Origin: Leptolyngbyaceae cyanobacterium RM1_1_2
GTDB lineage: Bacteria; Cyanobacteriota; Cyanobacteriia; Phormidesmidales; Phormidesmidaceae
Direction of reading: 5' to 3'
DNA: 39,729 nucleotides
NCBI GenBank assembly: GCA_012032345.1
Contig: JAAUQI010000045.1
Coordinates: 1 to 39,729 of the forward strand
The translations under genes were made by a program, and so were the position numbers. Shown here one piece after another: positions 18,966 to 28,724 of this stretch. A model generated the notes under the pieces. It was not told where the DNA came from, made no database searches, and was given only the letters and a program-made list of their open reading frames with translations. Each line of letters starts with the position of its first letter. Within the stretch, counting starts at the first letter, position 1.

Positions 18966-19137
18966 AAGCTTGAGCGGTCAGGGATAGAATAAGCAGCCTG
19001 GATAAGTCTTGACGAAAGCCTCGGCGTTTTCTAAGCACGGCTACAAGCTTGTGATCTATACCTTTGTGAGGCGTTTTGGCTAGGGCGATCGCCGTTGTTG
19101 CAAGCTGAGCATATTGGGTGAGTGAAGTGAGGGCCGA

Positions 19138-19932
19138 CTAGAGAATCATTCCTATCACGATTAAGACAGTCCCAAGAGTTAAACACACAATCATTGCTAT
19201 GAGGGCGCAGTGGGCATTTCGAGCGGCACTAGCGGCAAGGCTTTCGTCTGTCTTAAGTGAGATTATGTATTTTTTATCTCTAGCTTGAGGTCGGCTGATG
19301 CTGAGCCTGCCCGTGCGATCGCTGACTTCTCCTACAACTAAAATTTGGCGATTTGCGGGTAGCACAGACTCCGTGTAGCGATATCCCAGGGTACGCCGAG
19401 CATTATCTCCGAGTGTCAGAGAAAAGTCACCCATACGCAGCATACCTGAAACTGGAGCGTCCGAGCGAAATTTGCTGAGTACCTGGACAGTCTCAATCGC
19501 CGCCTCAGCCGGGTCAATTTGAACTTTCCCGGTGTCATCTTGGAGATAAAAAGGCTTAGACTGCTGGTTGCTGGCGATAACCTCCGATCGCCGCTCTGTT
19601 CTACGGCTGGTGTTGCCCTCTGAATCTTTAGTCATAATGGTTTCTTCGTACTCGCGCTGTACCTTAAAGCTGTAGTAGACACAGGGCACTTGCTTAAGTT
19701 CTGAGATTAAGGGCTGTGGCGCGTCAATTTGCCCCCAGAGCTTAACGTAGTCTCGCCAGTCGCCTCCCCCAATTTCAGCCGCGATCGCCTGGGCCATTTT
19801 CTCTAATTCAGCAACGTTTACCCGTCGGGCAGATTTGATACTAAAGGCTCGAGACTGCTGATGCCGCCGAACAAAAAACAGGACAACCCCAACAATCAGC
19901 AAAATTATACCGATGACCAGCCAAGCGTTCAT
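19138..19932 (-). CDS. GIDE-domain membrane protein (E3 ubiquitin ligase-like family, no RING)
   Basis: A 264-aa protein with an N-terminal membrane anchor (residues 2-21), a cytosolic or lumenal central region and a final hydrophobic helix (about 242-263). The central region has the GIDE pattern: VKLWGQIDAPQPLISELKQ, VPCVYYSFKVQREYE, FYLQDDTGKVQIDP and ILVVGEVSDRTGRLSI. GIDE is the domain of mitochondrial/plastid MUL1-type E3 ligases, but there is no RING finger, so the annotation name is misleading. Bacterial function is unknown. It is 58 bp downstream of padR on the same strand and probably cotranscribed. Confidence 0.7.
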   Translation of the reverse strand: MNAWLVIGIILLIVGVVLFFVRRHQQSRAFSIKSARRVNVAELEKMAQAIAAEIGGGDWRDYVKLWGQIDAPQPLISELKQVPCVYYSFKVQREYEETIMTKDSEGNTSRRTERRSEVIASNQQSKPFYLQDDTGKVQIDPAEAAIETVQVLSKFRSDAPVSGMLRMGDFSLTLGDNARRTLGYRYTESVLPANRQILVVGEVSDRTGRLSISRPQARDKKYIISLKTDESLAASAARNAHCALIAMIVCLTLGTVLIVIGMIL

Positions 19933-19990
19933 AGCGCCTCCACAGGTGTAGCGTATTAGTGCTATCAGGGTACCCGCTGGCGTTGGCTAG

Positions 19991-20544
19991 CTAGTTTGAG
20001 TTCTGTAACTTTGAGGGTTGCAGGTAGGCGATCGCTTCTTCGCACCAGGCTAGCCAGCTTCGCTCATAGCGAATGCCGTTGCGCAGGGTGAGGTATTGAA
20101 ACCGCGCTACTGGCGGCAGGCGCTCCCGCTCTGGAAAAAACTGCTGCTCGATGCTCTGATACTCATCTAGGCGTGCCTGATGCTGCTGGCGATGAGCAAG
20201 TAGATCTTCAACCACAACTTCTACAGGCACCAGGTAACCACCAAAGATTTTGACTAGCAAATCGTCTTTTACTGAACTGATGGCAGAAGGCTGGGCCATC
20301 CAGTCTTTGAGAAACGCTTTGCCTTGCTCGGTGACGACATAGAGCTTTTTGTTGGGGCGTGTTTCTTGCAACACTTTTTGGCTCGTGAGATACTCCTGTT
20401 CTTCTAGCCGTGAGAGTTCCCGGTAAATTTGCTGATGGCTGGCATCCCAAAAAAGCCCACCGAACTGCTAAAGCGCTTGGCCAAATCGTAGCCGCTACAG
20501 GAGCGATCGAGCAGAGCGACTAAAATTGCGTGAGCCAGCGCCAT
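19991..20544 (-). CDS. PadR family transcriptional regulator, split by a one-base shift
   Basis: About 185 codons read on the minus strand. The winged helix is ALAHAILVALLDRSCSGYDL followed by DASHQQIYRELSRLEEQEYL. The C-terminal dimerisation part runs through LYVVTEQGKAFLKDWM and SWLAWCEEAIAYLQ. The ATG is at 20544. Frame is lost in a six-base run at 20449-20454 (T6 in the coding sense), and one added T gives GFFWDASHQQ, the expected continuation. Relatives such as VirR/AphA-type PadR proteins respond to small ligands. It probably controls its own operon with the GIDE-domain gene. Confidence 0.82.
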
Positions 20545-20672
20545 TTGATTAGCTGTGGACAATTAATGATGAATATGCACTTTTTAGCATAAAGCACGGT
20601 CGGTTTGATAGAACATCAGGGCAGAACGTTAAGGAAACCAGAGTCTCTGACGTAGCTGCGGCTTAAAAAAGT

Positions 20673-21104
20673 ATGGTTTTGAAAGCATGTCTGCAGATCT
20701 ATCATCGAGGCAATCCAGTGACTACTTGTCCAGTGCGTTTCCGTCAGGACTGGCTCATTGCTGAGAATGCTGCCAGCTATTTTGTTGGAGAGGAAACAAA
20801 ATGGACTTCTCTTACGGAAGTTCGCTTAAAAGATGCTAGTAGACAATCGGCTGGCAATATCGATGTCGAACGAAGCACATCAGAAATTGCCTGGAGTCTC
20901 TATACATTAAAGCTAGAAGAAAATAACTTTGAGTTAGTATTAGATAGCATAGTTTACACAGAATACTGGGCAGCAATCAATCAAATTTTAACACCAAAAG
21001 CTGGAAGATTAGAGGACTTTATCCAAGTACCTCAACAAAAGCTTGACGACAAGCTAGATAATCCTCCAAATACTCAAACAATATTGGACGTCCCTCTACA
21101 GTAA
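20673..21104 (+). pseudogene. Gutted NotI-like restriction endonuclease
   Basis: A 143-codon frame matching the two ends of NotI-family endonucleases. The N-terminal piece CPVRFRQDWLIAENAASYF, TSLTEVRLKD and SAGNID keeps the first catalytic Asp. At about 20865 it jumps directly to the C-terminal piece SEIAWSLYTLKLEENNF and VYTEYWAAINQILTPKAG. The segment that should carry the Glu-x-Gln of the active site is missing, as is the first half of the N-terminal cysteine cluster; Cys6 and Cys19 remain. Relatives are roughly 300-380 aa. It lies 9 bp before the methylase gene, the arrangement of a type II system. No nuclease activity is expected. The sequence is AT-richer than its neighbours and has no HIP1 site. 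Confidence 0.65.
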
Positions 21105-21113
21105 AAATAGACA

Positions 21114-21992
21114 ATGACTCAAATTAACCTATTTGATACTGAGTACCTTAAATCCTCTTCTAAGATCATAAACGTGGCTAGTATTCCACAACGTAGTCCT
21201 TTCCGTTATGCTGGCGGCAAAACCTGGCTGATTCCTCGAATTCGTGAATGGTTATCTGCTGTAGGTGATAAAGATAAAGAACTTTTTGAGCCTTTTGCAG
21301 GTGGAGGAATTTTTGGTCTTACCGCTGCCTCTGAAGATTTAGTAGGTAAGGTGACAATGGTGGAGAAAGATGAAGGGGTCGCCGCTGTATGGCAGATTAT
21401 TCTGGGTGGTGGTGCTGAATGGCTAGCCGAAAAAATTACAAACTTCAGTCTAACTTCAGAAACTGCAAGAGAGGCGATTAAATCTGCCGATAAATCTCTG
21501 GAATCTCTCGCTTTCGCAACTATCGTAAAAAACCGTGTCAATCGCGGTGAGATTATTGCTGATGGTGCCAGCTTTTTTAAAAAAGGGGAAAATGGTAAAG
21601 GAATAGCTTCCCGCTGGTATCCTGAAACGTTGAAGAAGCGTATATTTGAAATTGATAAGATCAAGGGAAAAATAGAATTTATTCAAGGTGATGCTTTTGA
21701 AGTTTGTGAGCAAGTCTCCAATCAAAGAAATGTTGTTTATTTTATTGACCCACCTTATATAAAATCTGGACAAAGACTGTATAAATATTCAGTAGTTGAT
21801 CATGAAGCTCTTTTCAATCTTGCTGATAGATTAAAGGGGGAGTTTTTGTTAAGCTATGACAACGTAGTCGAAGTAAGAGATATGGCAAGCTGCTATCAAT
21901 TTGCCGTACAGCCTATTTTGATGAAAAATACTCATCACGCTGAGAAGACAGAATTGTTGATTAGCCGAAACCTTGCTTGGCTATTAGATTGA
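21114..21992 (+). CDS. Dam-type DNA N6-adenine methyltransferase (D12 class)
   Basis: A 292-aa class-alpha adenine methylase. The motifs are in order: SPFRYAGGKTWLIPRI (motif X, about 28-43), EPFAGGGIFGLTAA (motif I, SAM binding), VVYFIDPPYIKSG (motif IV, catalytic DPPY) and GEFLLSYDN. All catalytic residues look intact. It transfers a methyl group from SAM to adenine in a specific site that I cannot predict. It was presumably the protective partner of the upstream NotI-like enzyme and is now an orphan methylase. Codon use and base composition are AT-rich like the upstream remnant, and HIP1 is absent, which suggests horizontal acquisition. Confidence 0.88.
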   Translation: MTQINLFDTEYLKSSSKIINVASIPQRSPFRYAGGKTWLIPRIREWLSAVGDKDKELFEPFAGGGIFGLTAASEDLVGKVTMVEKDEGVAAVWQIILGGGAEWLAEKITNFSLTSETAREAIKSADKSLESLAFATIVKNRVNRGEIIADGASFFKKGENGKGIASRWYPETLKKRIFEIDKIKGKIEFIQGDAFEVCEQVSNQRNVVYFIDPPYIKSGQRLYKYSVVDHEALFNLADRLKGEFLLSYDNVVEVRDMASCYQFAVQPILMKNTHHAEKTELLISRNLAWLLD

Positions 21993-22057
21993 TTTGTCCA
22001 AGCGTTATAAGTCTACTTTTGCTGTATACCAAGCTGGTAAGGATTTGATTAATTACT

Positions 22058-24025
22058 ATGTCACAGCCCACTATAGAATCTGTGCTTCAGGAAAAACGCT
22101 TGTTTTATCCCCCTCAAACCCTAGCTCAAAAAGCTCAAGTTAAGAGCATGGCAGACTATCAGGCTTTGTATGACAAAGCTACTGCCGATCCGCAAGCTTT
22201 TTGGGCCGAGCTAGCCGAGCAAGAGCTGCACTGGTTTAAAAAGTGGGATCAGGTTCTAGACTGGCAGCCGCCCTTTGCTAAGTGGTTTGTCGGCGGCAAG
22301 CTCAATATTTCCTACAACTGCCTCGATCGCCACCTGACCACCTGGCGACGCCACAAAGCCGCTCTGATTTGGGAAGGCGAACCCGGCGACTCGCGGACGC
22401 TAACCTACGCTCAGCTTCACCGTGAGGTCTGTCAGGTCGCCAACGCCCTTAAAAGCTTGGGGATAAAAAAGGGCGATCGCGTTGGCCTCTATATGCCAAT
22501 GGTGCCAGAAGCAGCGATCGCCATGCTCGCTTGTGCCCGCATTGGTGCGCCCCACACGGTGGTTTTTGGTGGCTTCAGCGCCGAAGCGCTCAAAGACAGG
22601 CTCAATGACGCCGAGGCCAAGCTGGTAATTACGGCTGATGGCGGCTTCCGCAAAGACAAGACGATTGCGCTCAAGGCAGCAGTTGACGCAGCTCTCGAAG
22701 ACAACGGCGTTCCCAGCGTGAAGAACGTGCTAGTGGTGCAGCGGACAAAGCAGGACGTGTCTATGGAGGCAGGCCGCGACCACTGGTGGCATGAGCTGCA
22801 GGCAGAAGCTTCTGCCGACTGCCCCGCCGAAGAGATGGACGCTGAGGACGTGCTGTTTATTCTCTACACTAGCGGCACCACTGGCAAGCCCAAGGGCGTG
22901 GTACACACCATAGGTGGCTACAACCTCTACACCCACATGACGCTAAAGTGGGCCTTTGATCTCAAAGACACCGATATCTACTGGTGTACGGCTGATGTCG
23001 GCTGGATTACCGGACACAGCTACATTGTCTACGGGCCACTCTCAAACGGTGCCACCAGCCTCATGTATGAAGGCGTACCGCGTCCCTCTAATCCGGGCTG
23101 CTTTTGGGACATGGTAGAAAAATATGGGGTCAATATCTTCTATACCGCGCCGACTGCGATCCGCACCTTTCTCAAAATGGGCGATGAAATTCCCAAGGCA
23201 CGAGATCTCTCCTCGCTGCGGCTGCTGGGTACTGTAGGCGAGCCGATCAATCCCGAAGCCTGGATGTGGTATCACCATGTCATTGGCGGCGGCGAGTGCC
23301 CGATTGTCGATACTTGGTGGCAAACTGAGACGGGCGGCTTTATGATTACGCCGCTACCGGGGGCGATACCCACCAAACCTGGCTCGGCCACAAAGCCGTT
23401 TCCGGGTATTTTGGCAGACGTGGTTGATATAGACGGCAACCCGGTTGGGGCCAACGAGGGGGGCTATCTGGTGATCAAGCATCCCTGGCCTGGGATGATG
23501 CGCACGGTTTATGGCGATGACGATCGCTTTCGCCGTACCTATTGGGAGCATATCCCTCCTCAGAATGGGCAGTATGTGTACTTCGCCGGAGACGGTGCCC
23601 GCAAAGACGAAGACGGCTATTTTTGGGTGATGGGCCGCGTGGACGATGTGATTAGCGTCTCGGGTCATCGCCTCGGCACGATGGAAATTGAGTCGGCGCT
23701 GGTGTCACACCCGGCGGTGGCTGAGGCAGCGGTGGTGGGTCGCAAAGACGAGATTAAAGGTGAGGATGTGTTTGCCTTTGTTACCTTAGAAGATACTCAC
23801 AGCCCCAGCGACGAACTCAAGCAGGCGCTAAAGCAGCATGTGGTGGCAGAGATTGGCGCGATCGCCCGTCCGGGAGAGATCCGCTTTGCCGAGGCGCTGC
23901 CTAAAACGCGATCGGGCAAAATTATTCGCCGTTTTTTACGCAATCTGGCCAGTGGGGAAGACCTAGTGGGCGATGCCTCTACCATGGAAGATCAAAGCGT
24001 CTTGGACAAGCTCCGCGAAGGTTAG
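22058..24025 (+). CDS. acsA: Acetyl-CoA synthetase
   Basis: AMP-forming acetate-CoA ligase of 655 aa, normal for AcsA. It activates acetate with ATP and CoA in the cytosol. Visible motifs: the ATP-binding loop [42 protein letters not shown], the adenylate-domain hinge [18 protein letters not shown] and the C-terminal catalytic Lys in [11 protein letters not shown], which is also the site of acetylation control in this family. It starts at an ATG. HIP1 sites and composition return to the chromosomal norm within this gene. Confidence 0.95.
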   Translation: MSQPTIESVLQEKRLFYPPQTLAQKAQVKSMADYQALYDKATADPQAFWAELAEQELHWFKKWDQVLDWQPPFAKWFVGGKLNISYNCLDRHLTTWRRHKAALIWEGEPGDSRTLTYAQLHREVCQVANALKSLGIKKGDRVGLYMPMVPEAAIAMLACARIGAPHTVVFGGFSAEALKDRLNDAEAKLVITADGGFRKDKTIALKAAVDAALEDNGVPSVKNVLVVQRTKQDVSMEAGRDHWWHELQAEASADCPAEEMDAEDVLFILYTSGTTGKPKGVVHTIGGYNLYTHMTLKWAFDLKDTDIYWCTADVGWITGHSYIVYGPLSNGATSLMYEGVPRPSNPGCFWDMVEKYGVNIFYTAPTAIRTFLKMGDEIPKARDLSSLRLLGTVGEPINPEAWMWYHHVIGGGECPIVDTWWQTETGGFMITPLPGAIPTKPGSATKPFPGILADVVDIDGNPVGANEGGYLVIKHPWPGMMRTVYGDDDRFRRTYWEHIPPQNGQYVYFAGDGARKDEDGYFWVMGRVDDVISVSGHRLGTMEIESALVSHPAVAEAAVVGRKDEIKGEDVFAFVTLEDTHSPSDELKQALKQHVVAEIGAIARPGEIRFAEALPKTRSGKIIRRFLRNLASGEDLVGDASTMEDQSVLDKLREG

Positions 24026-24113
24026 CTTTGTATATCTGTCCTAGTGTGCTTTTTTAGAGTGCGCTATCGTCTACAGTCTTGATACGGTCTTGAGAATAAT
24101 AAACGCCCCAGGC

Positions 24114-24836
24114 ATGAATGATAGCGACCTAAAGACCCCCTCCGTGATCCATACATCGGCAGGTTCTGTGTATATCAACGGCGAAAAATATCCCCTCCCC
24201 CGGCAGGTCGTCAGCAATATTGAGGCTGTCATCAATTTTCAGGCTCAGCAAGAGCGCAGCGCTCCTTTTCATGAACAACTGCTGCAGAGAGTTGCGACTG
24301 TTTTTGGCAAACCGCAGTTTTTGTACTTCCAGCTTATTTTTTTCCTGGGCTGGTGGCTTTTCAGTCGTTTTGGCCCCGACCCCTTGCCCTGGAATTTGCT
24401 CAAGTTTGATCTGCAGGAGATGGGCGTGGATGTCGCTTCGCTGCTGATTGCCACAGGGGTTTTGGTACGACAAACCCGTCAGGATAAGCTAGCCGAGCAG
24501 CGATCGCACCTGAGCCTGCAAATCAATCTTTTAACTGAGCAAAAAACCGCCAAGCTAATCGAGCTAATTGAAGAGCTGCGGACTGACTTGCCAGATACGC
24601 GCGATCGCTACGACTGGGAAGCTGAGATCATGAAAAAATCAGCCGATCCGCAGGTCGTCCTCGACATTTTAAAAGACAATCTGGAGCAGGTTTCAAACAA
24701 AGAAGGCATTCTCCCGACTCCGGTAGACAGCGATTCTAAAACTGCCCCCTCAGATTTCTTCAAGCCTCCTGCCAATGCCTCCCCTAATGCTGCACCCTCT
24801 GAGTCAGCAGCGGCGGCTGAGTCAGACCTGACCTAA
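24114..24836 (+). CDS. DUF1003 domain membrane protein
   Basis: A 240-aa protein. After a soluble N-terminal part come two hydrophobic helices (FLYFQLIFFLGWWLFSRFG and VASLLIATGVLVRQTRQD), then LSLQINLLTEQKTAKLIELI, the standard DUF1003 core. A Ser/Pro/Ala-rich tail ends the protein. The DUF1003 role is unknown. I chose the ATG at 24114 over an in-frame TTG at 24090. It is 88 bp downstream of acsA. Confidence 0.85.
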   Translation: MNDSDLKTPSVIHTSAGSVYINGEKYPLPRQVVSNIEAVINFQAQQERSAPFHEQLLQRVATVFGKPQFLYFQLIFFLGWWLFSRFGPDPLPWNLLKFDLQEMGVDVASLLIATGVLVRQTRQDKLAEQRSHLSLQINLLTEQKTAKLIELIEELRTDLPDTRDRYDWEAEIMKKSADPQVVLDILKDNLEQVSNKEGILPTPVDSDSKTAPSDFFKPPANASPNAAPSESAAAAESDLT

Positions 24837-24997
24837 ATCATTCGCAAGAACGATAGTGAAAATTTTCACCTGTGTCATATTGTCCTACATCAGCAATGAA
24901 AGCCGTGCGCTCCGAAAGGCCGATCCGTTGCAATCTAGCTGACTGACAGTTGCTCTTAGACCTCAGTTTTCACCCTCCCAGCGAGGAAGGATTTATC

Positions 24998-26475
24998 ATG
25001 TCTGCACCGAATGGCGTGATGATGCAATATTTCCACTGGTATATTGCTCCAGACGGCAGTTTGTGGAATCAGTTAGCTCAAGAAGCCGAATCACTGGCTC
25101 AGGCCGGAATCACCTCTGTGTGGCTACCCCCCGCTTACAAAGGCGTTGGCGGCGGCTACGAGGTTGGCTACGGCGTCTATGACATGTATGACTTAGGCGA
25201 GTTCGACCAGCAGGGGTCAGTGCGGACTAAGTACGGCACCAAAGACGAATACATCAGCGCTATCAAAACGGCTAAAGCTGCCGGACTGCAAGTTTATGCG
25301 GATGTAGTGCTCAACCACATGATGGGCGCGGATGAAACCGAAGAAGTTGAGGTCACGCCCTTTGACCCCGAAAATCGCTCTCAGGCCATTGGAGAATACC
25401 AGATGGCAAAAGTGTGGACACACTTCACTTTTGCAGGCCGTCAAGGCAAATACTCAGACCGGGAATGGCACTGGTGGGATTTTGATGCTGTAGACTACAA
25501 CGTCTATAACGAAGGCGAAGACGCGGTTTACTTACTCAAGGGCAAATCCTTTGACGACAATGTTGATCTCGAAAAAGGCGTTTTCGACTACCTCATGGGC
25601 TGTGACCTAGACATGGAGAGATCTGAGGTACAGGAGGCTCTAAAAGAATGGGGATCTTGGTATGTCGATACAACTGATGTAGATGGCTTCCGCTTTGACG
25701 CGGTTAAACACGTCAGGGCCGGTTTTTCCCTGACTGGCTACATCACTGCCGCCGTCATGCCGGACGCAGTCTATTTGCCGTGGGTGAGTACTGGTCTTAC
25801 GAGATTGAAGCACTGCACCACTTCATCAGTGTCACGGACGGAGACGTCGCCCTGTTTGACGCGCCGCTGCACTACAACTTCAGTCAGGCCAGTCAGGCGG
25901 GCAACACCTATGATCTGCGACAAATTTTTGACAATACGCTGGTTCAGCAACAGCCGGCCCTAGCGGTAACCCTGGTAGACAATCATGACTCGCAGCCCTT
26001 GCAGGCGCTGGAGTCGGTGGTTGAAGGCTGGTTTAAGCCTTTAGCCTACGCCCTGATTTTGCTGCGACGGGATGGCTATCCCTGCATTTTTTATGCAGAC
26101 TACTATGGAGCAAACTACAAAGATACGGCTAACGACGGCAATGAATACGAAATCTGGCTCGACAGTCATCAGTGGCTGATCGATAAGTTTTTGCAGGCTC
26201 GCCAAACCTATGCTTATGGCGATCAGTATGACTATTTTGACCATGCCAACACAATCGGCTGGACTCGCTTAGGCGATAAGGAGCATCCGGGCGGCATGGC
26301 GGTGGTCTTGAGCAATGGCGACGAAGGCACGAAGTGGATGGAAGTGGGCCACCCTAATACTGCCTATGTAGACATCACTGAGCATATCGATCAGCCCGTC
26401 ACAACCAATGAAGAGGGCTGGGCAGACTTTTGCTGTCTGGCAGGGTCGGTTTCGGTGTGGGTACCCCAGGCTTAA
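24998..26475 (+). CDS. Alpha-amylase (GH13), split by a one-base shift
   Basis: Glycoside hydrolase family 13 enzyme of the cytoplasmic alpha-amylase type that cuts alpha-1,4-glucans such as glycogen. No signal peptide is seen. Conserved regions: DVVLNHMMGADE (region I), DGFRFDAVKHV (region II with the nucleophile Asp), GEYWSY (region III acid/base Glu, in the second frame) and VTLVDNHDSQP (region IV). The frame shifts at the T5 run 25723-25727. One added T reads AGFFPDWLHHCRRHAGRSLF into GEYWSY and gives a protein of about 492 aa. Start: ATG 24998, with GAGGAAGG at 24982-24989 as a strong ribosome-binding site. A perfect palindrome follows the stop. Confidence 0.9.
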
Positions 26476-26486
26476 GCGCTAAGAGT

Positions 26487-26534
26487 TTTTGCTATTTGCT
26501 CTGCGGGCGATCGCCCGCAGAGCAAATAGCAAAA
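26487..26534. repeat. 48-bp perfect palindrome centred on HIP1
   Basis: Arms 26487-26510 and 26511-26534 are exact reverse complements with no spacer. The centre is GCGGGCGATCGCCCGC, containing a HIP1 octamer. The outer ends are TTTT and AAAA. It begins 12 bp after the amylase stop and precedes the diguanylate cyclase gene. As RNA it folds into a very strong hairpin and may end transcription, although no long U run follows on the plus strand. Confidence 0.9.
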
Positions 26535-26696
26535 TTTCATCTATCTTTAGGCAATGACATAGCAAACCGCAGCTTGGTCAGGACAACTCAGATCGCTGAA
26601 TCTTTACATGACCAGCATCCTATTCATCCTTCTGCCTTCTGCCTTCATCTTTTCGCTATAGCTTCTAGATGGTTAGTCTTTTCGCTTGACTCGCAA

Positions 26697-27548
26697 ATGC
26701 TTTCAGGGATAATACGGCTGCTAGAGCAGCGATCGCGGCTGTTTGTTTTCAGTTTTAGCCTAGGGCTGTGCCTGCTGATTGGCGGCGTTGACTACTTAAT
26801 TAAAGAAGATCTGACGCTTTCCATTTTCTATCTTGCGCCGATTGCTCTAGCCGCCTGGTTTATCGATCGCAGAACCGCATTGGTGCTTTCAGTCCTTTGC
26901 ACAGTCATCTGGTTTCAAGCAGAAGTGGCAGCAAAAAAATATGACTATGGCCTGCTGCCTTATTGGAACGCTGCTACCCGGCTGGGCTTTTTTGTGATTG
27001 TCACCTGCCTGCTAGCCACCCAAAAGCAAGCCTATGAAAACGAGAAACGCTGGGCGCGTACCGATGGTCTGACTAACGTGTTTAACCAGCGTTATTTCTT
27101 AGAAATTTTGCAGACTGAACTCGATCGCGCCTGTCGCTATCACTATCCTGTTACGCTGGCTTACCTGGATCTCGATAACTTCAAGCAAGTCAATGACCGC
27201 CTCGGGCACAGCGAAGGCGATCGCGTTTTGCAAGCGATCGCCCAGCAGATCAAAGCCTCTCTGCGCACCAGCGATGTGATCGCCCGGATGGGTGGCGATG
27301 AGTTTGCCCTGCTGCTGCCGCAAATTGAATATGCTCAAGCTCAAATAGCGCTCTCTCGACTGCATCAGGAGCTAAAAGAACTGAGTCAACAGCGATCGTG
27401 GTCAGTCGGCTTTAGCATTGGTGCAGTCACAACCGCGAAGCTCTCTGAATCAGCAGAAAGACTGATTCAACGGGCCGACCGGCTGATGTACGCAGTCAAA
27501 CAAAGCGGCAAAAACAAGCTGCAATGTGAGGAAGACAGCCAGGTTTGA
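26697..27548 (+). CDS. Membrane GGDEF diguanylate cyclase
   Basis: A 283-aa protein. The N-terminal half holds about four hydrophobic segments (from LFVFSFSLGLCLLIGG to LGFFVIVTCLLAT), and the C-terminal half is one GGDEF domain. The active site is intact: DGLTNVFNQRYF, LDLDNFKQVND and MGGDEFALLLP. RTSD five residues before GGDEF matches the RxxD inhibitory site, so c-di-GMP product feedback is likely. It makes c-di-GMP from two GTP. The frame is open far upstream into the amylase end, but the ATG at 26697 leads directly to the first membrane helix and leaves the palindrome outside the gene. Confidence 0.9.
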   Translation: MLSGIIRLLEQRSRLFVFSFSLGLCLLIGGVDYLIKEDLTLSIFYLAPIALAAWFIDRRTALVLSVLCTVIWFQAEVAAKKYDYGLLPYWNAATRLGFFVIVTCLLATQKQAYENEKRWARTDGLTNVFNQRYFLEILQTELDRACRYHYPVTLAYLDLDNFKQVNDRLGHSEGDRVLQAIAQQIKASLRTSDVIARMGGDEFALLLPQIEYAQAQIALSRLHQELKELSQQRSWSVGFSIGAVTTAKLSESAERLIQRADRLMYAVKQSGKNKLQCEEDSQV

Positions 27549-27569
27549 AACTAATAGAGCGATCGCGCC

Positions 27570-28298
27570 TTAGGCACCGCTTTCTACTTTTTCTACCAGG
27601 GCTGCAACATATCTAGCGATCGCATGATCCCCTAGCTGACGGCTAAAAATATTCCAGCTCAGCCACGGCCCTAGCTTTTCTTCTTGCTCAACATGGACGT
27701 AGCCCTGCCAGATGCGCGGTATCTGAGTAACTAGATCCCAGCCATAGACGAAGCGGTAGTTTGCGGGCACTCGCCGCTGAAATGATTCAGCTAGAGCGTC
27801 GTTGCCCACGCGAGGAGAACCAAAGCTGTAGGCTTCTAGCTGCTGTCCGGTGTGCTGCGTAATGTTGTACTGAATATCCAGGGCCGCGATCGTCGCTAGG
27901 GCACCCCCTAAGCTATGACCTGTGATAATTAGCTTATTTGCCGCTGTCTCTTTGACGTGAGCTAGCAGGCGATCGCGCACCGAAAAGTAAGCGCTCATGA
28001 TGCCGCAGTGAAAACGCACATCGGTTGCATCTTCATCTCCATAGGGGTAAACCTTCTGACGAAGCTGGAAATTATTAAACCAGTCAATATCTTTGTTGCT
28101 GCCGCGAAAGACAATATGCATCTGGTTAATAGCAGGTTCGTGCAGCAGAGCTACTTGTGTGTCGGTTGCTCCTTGGTCGTCGCTCTCCAGCAGCGTCACT
28201 TTAGCCACGGGGGCAGAGGCAAATTTGATGTCCAGAAAGTCTAGATAAACCTCTTGGCTCAAATGTGCGCATAGAAGAGCAGCTTTGTAGTCCACCAT
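27570..28298 (-). CDS. Class 3 lipase-like alpha/beta hydrolase
   Basis: A 242-aa lipase of the fungal-type class 3 family. The nucleophile elbow is TGHSLGGALATIAAL. The oxyanion strand is HIVFRGSNKDIDWFNNF. The catalytic Asp is in VYGWDLVTQIPRI and the His in LGDHAIARYVAAL. No signal peptide is seen, so it is probably intracellular. The ATG at 28298 has AAAGG about 10 bp upstream. The frame is also open to a GTG at 28355, which would add 19 residues with no sign of homology. The upstream region holds a strong minus-strand terminator (28404-28426), outside the gene. Confidence 0.85.
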   Translation of the reverse strand: MVDYKAALLCAHLSQEVYLDFLDIKFASAPVAKVTLLESDDQGATDTQVALLHEPAINQMHIVFRGSNKDIDWFNNFQLRQKVYPYGDEDATDVRFHCGIMSAYFSVRDRLLAHVKETAANKLIITGHSLGGALATIAALDIQYNITQHTGQQLEAYSFGSPRVGNDALAESFQRRVPANYRFVYGWDLVTQIPRIWQGYVHVEQEEKLGPWLSWNIFSRQLGDHAIARYVAALVEKVESGA

Positions 28299-28396
28299 GA
28301 TTGCAACCTTTCGAGCAACTGTTCCAGCACTCACCTGATACACTCCATGATCCACGATGTCAGGAAGCTAAGACAAGATCTAGATAAAGACTGTAA

Positions 28397-28426
28397 TAAA
28401 AAAGCCAGGAAGACGAGCTTCCTGGC
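28397..28426 (-). terminator. Strong minus-strand intrinsic terminator upstream of the lipase gene
   Basis: GCCAGGAAG (28404-28412) pairs perfectly with CTTCCTGGC (28418-28426) around a 5-nt loop. On the minus strand the hairpin is followed by TTTTTTATT, a textbook Rho-independent terminator. No gene ends here on that strand: the lipase gene begins about 100 bp further on. It must therefore end a short leader or separate RNA that starts somewhere within 28427-28795. Confidence 0.8.
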
Positions 28427-28724
28427 GATGCCAATAAAAAGGAGCAAACGAAACATGTCTATGACTATAAAGGGGCGATGTGACGAAGCTATGGCGCTGC
28501 TGTAGCCCTGATGTGTTGATTCACCTACTGCCTTTTGTAAACCTTCCGAGTGCTGCCATAGCTGTAGCTGGGATTATTCGTCTTTGATTATGAATTTGCC
28601 CCAGACAGTCTCAAAAGGCTTTACTCTCGACATATAGCAATCTGAAGTCAGTCGTGAGAGAAGAGAGGTGTGAGCGGCTTTCCTTACAAGAAATCACACT
28701 CACAATCCAGATAGGATTGCCATA

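Noticed and set aside
26430-26696. N-terminal extension of the GGDEF protein into the amylase gene
   Set aside because: It would translate the 48-bp palindrome and the amylase 3' end. The ATG at 26697 gives a normal membrane N-terminus.
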